Positions 5,830-6,537 of a stretch of 6,537 nt of DNA are shown piece by piece; within the stretch, counting starts at the first letter, position 1, and every line of letters starts with the position of its first letter. This DNA is from an uncultured Planctomycetaceae bacterium (GTDB lineage: Bacteria > Planctomycetota > Planctomycetia > Planctomycetales > Planctomycetaceae): assembly GCA_903823545.1 (NCBI GenBank), contig CAIJTL010000110.1, positions 1-6,537 on the forward strand, given 5' to 3'. Both the position numbers and the translations under genes were made by a program. The notes under the pieces are model-generated. The model ran no database searches, was not told the DNA's origin, and saw nothing but the letters and a program-made list of their open reading frames with translations.

Positions 5830-6042
5830 CTAAGCGAACGAGCCAACATGCGGTGCAGCAATGTCTGTGGCGCGGCTACCGTCATTGAACTCAAGCCCGT
5901 CATCGTCATCCGTCAGAGGTACGAATTGATCGAAGACCTCATTTAGAACCGAAAGCATCTCCCGCTGGCGTACGCCATACCGCCAACGAGAGCGAAGCTC
6001 TTCGTCATCCAAGCCGGAGAGTGTCAGGATTTTGGTCGTCAT
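5830..6042 (-). CDS. Hypothetical small protein, 70 residues
   Basis: I do not recognise this protein. The 70-residue product begins MTTKILTLSGLDDEEL, has a mixed charged and hydrophobic middle that looks helical (residues about 12-40, with ReMLSVLNEVFDQF at the end), an acidic run TDDDD (44-48) and a C terminus ending HVGSFA. No membrane segment or signal peptide is present. The codon mix resembles that of the neighbouring genes, which favours a real gene. The ATG at 6040-6042 has no clear ribosome binding site; an in-frame ATG at 6067-6069 adds nine charged residues and is no better supported. A short hairpin follows the stop. It could be expressed with the small genes upstream on the same strand. 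Confidence 0.45.
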   Translation of the reverse strand: MTTKILTLSGLDDEELRSRWRYGVRQREMLSVLNEVFDQFVPLTDDDDGLEFNDGSRATDIAAPHVGSFA

Positions 6043-6113
6043 CGAATTTCTAGATTTTTTATCCCGCATGAACCCGGGAAAGAAATGTGCGTGTTAAAGG
6101 TGGAGCCAAGAAA

Positions 6114-6248
6114 CTAAACCGAGTGTGAGCGAGGTTCCGCACCGAATTTCCCCATGCTCTCGTAAGCGAGTTGAGTTAGGCATTCGGCGTCGAGCAGGCT
6201 TCTCAACTTCAAAAGCTCGTCATCACTGATGCGGCACACGAGCGACAC
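6114..6248 (-). CDS. Possible 44-residue protein with GTG start
   Basis: This frame was read by hand. Starting at GTG (6246-6248), just after an in-frame TAG, it encodes 44 residues containing RISDDELLKLRSLLDAE and QLAYESMGKFG before a TAG at 6114-6116. The composition (charged helix, regular leucines) looks protein-like, and the opposite strand is closed by stops. The segment SDDELLKLRSLL recalls LDDEELRSRW in the next gene downstream, but that is too short to prove relationship. AGG lies only a few bases before the GTG, a poor spacing; a second GTG at 6237-6239 is an alternative start. It may also be a remnant of a longer gene. Confidence 0.3.
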   Translation of the reverse strand: MSLVCRISDDELLKLRSLLDAECLTQLAYESMGKFGAEPRSHSV

Positions 6249-6462
6249 GACCTAAGAGTAAGACAGTCTTTGGATAAGACTTGAGCCTTTTGCATGATTC
6301 ACAAAGAAAACATGTCGTTGCAATCACCACGACCGTCACGACCGATTGAACCAGAATGATCCAAGGGTAGGTTCGATGCGAACAACGCGACGCCAGTGAT
6401 TCACGCTTCAGCAGGGATCGAGTGCAACAGTCGAATTTCGCCAACAACTCGTATGACGACGG
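6249..6462 (-). other. Gap with a doubtful small membrane-protein frame
   Basis: Between the partial gene at the right edge and the 44-residue frame, the minus strand carries an open frame from a TTG at 6445-6447 to a TGA at 6223-6225 (74 codons). It has one hydrophobic stretch near its middle (IILVQSVVTVVVIATTCFL) preceded by basic residues, as a one-helix membrane protein would. It has no ATG start and no ribosome binding site, is cysteine- and arginine-rich, and overlaps the 44-residue frame. I regard it as probably not a gene. I see nothing else here. Confidence 0.2.
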
Positions 6463-6537
6463 TCACTCAGTCTTCTGCGACAGCCCGTACTTCTCTTGAA
6501 GCTGCTCGACGAAATAACTGAGTCGCTTTTGGTGGGA
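6463..6537 (-). CDS. C-terminal end of a gene cut by the window edge, CsbD-like
   Basis: On the minus strand the last 75 bases form an uninterrupted frame of 24 codons plus TGA (6463-6465), ending KRLSYFVEQLQEKYGLSQ and four more residues. The start lies beyond the window. The pattern KR, then LQEKYG followed by a polar end, recalls the C terminus of CsbD-family general stress proteins (about 60-70 residues), but 24 residues are too few to be sure. It is colinear with the small minus-strand genes that follow. Confidence 0.45.
   Translation of the reverse strand, partial: SHQKRLSYFVEQLQEKYGLSQKTE

Noticed and set aside
5727..5909. A 60-codon minus-strand frame overlapping the 70-residue gene
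   Set aside because: It overlaps the better candidate in another frame and crosses the hairpin and stop-codon palindrome; the product is low-quality and Cys/Phe-rich.
1..6537. CRISPR array, tRNA, rRNA, transposase or phage genes
   Set aside because: No regularly spaced direct repeats, no cloverleaf or rRNA-like stretches and no transposase or integrase motifs were seen on either strand.

Overview
The window looks like chromosomal DNA from a member of the Planctomycetota. The main evidence is a DUF1549/DUF1553 gene followed on the same strand by a Tat-exported DUF1501 gene, a pair that is greatly expanded in this phylum. Supporting signs are a short one-helix, pilin-like protein of a type I associate with planctomycetes, moderately GC-rich coding DNA, and long palindromic intergenic repeats. 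The genus cannot be told from the sequence.

Layout from left to right. Positions 1-279 hold no convincing gene but carry two large inverted repeats (1-59 and 169-273); the second ends a few bases past the DUF1501 stop codon. Positions 280-3341, all on the minus strand, hold the DUF1549/DUF1553 gene (upstream) and the DUF1501 gene (downstream), 128 bp apart. A plausible sigma70-type promoter with an embedded palindrome lies upstream at about 3432-3459. Positions 3345-3748 are a divergent intergenic region. Positions 3749-4984, plus strand, encode a 411-residue protein of the lactate racemase LarA (DUF2088) fold. By eye it lacks every residue expected to hold or work with the nickel-pincer cofactor. 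It converges on the pilin-like gene (5072-5428, minus), and an AT-flanked hairpin at 5007-5033 sits between the two stops.

Upstream of the pilin-like gene there is a near-consensus sigma54 (-24/-12) promoter, a two-copy direct repeat at a distance suited to an enhancer-binding protein, and a perfect 16-bp palindrome in the presumed leader. The right end (5830-6537, minus) holds small genes of unknown function: a 70-residue protein, a possible 44-residue protein with a GTG start, and the last 24 codons of a gene cut by the window edge that recalls CsbD-like stress proteins.

The DUF1549/DUF1553 and DUF1501 proteins are probably exported and work together, but their biochemical role is not established. 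The LarA-like and pilin-like genes appear to be independent units. I found no CRISPR array, tRNA, rRNA, transposase or prophage gene. Nothing here is clearly a new multi-gene system. The most interesting points are the LarA-fold protein without its catalytic residues, the sigma54-type control region of the pilin-like gene, and the compound palindromic repeats.
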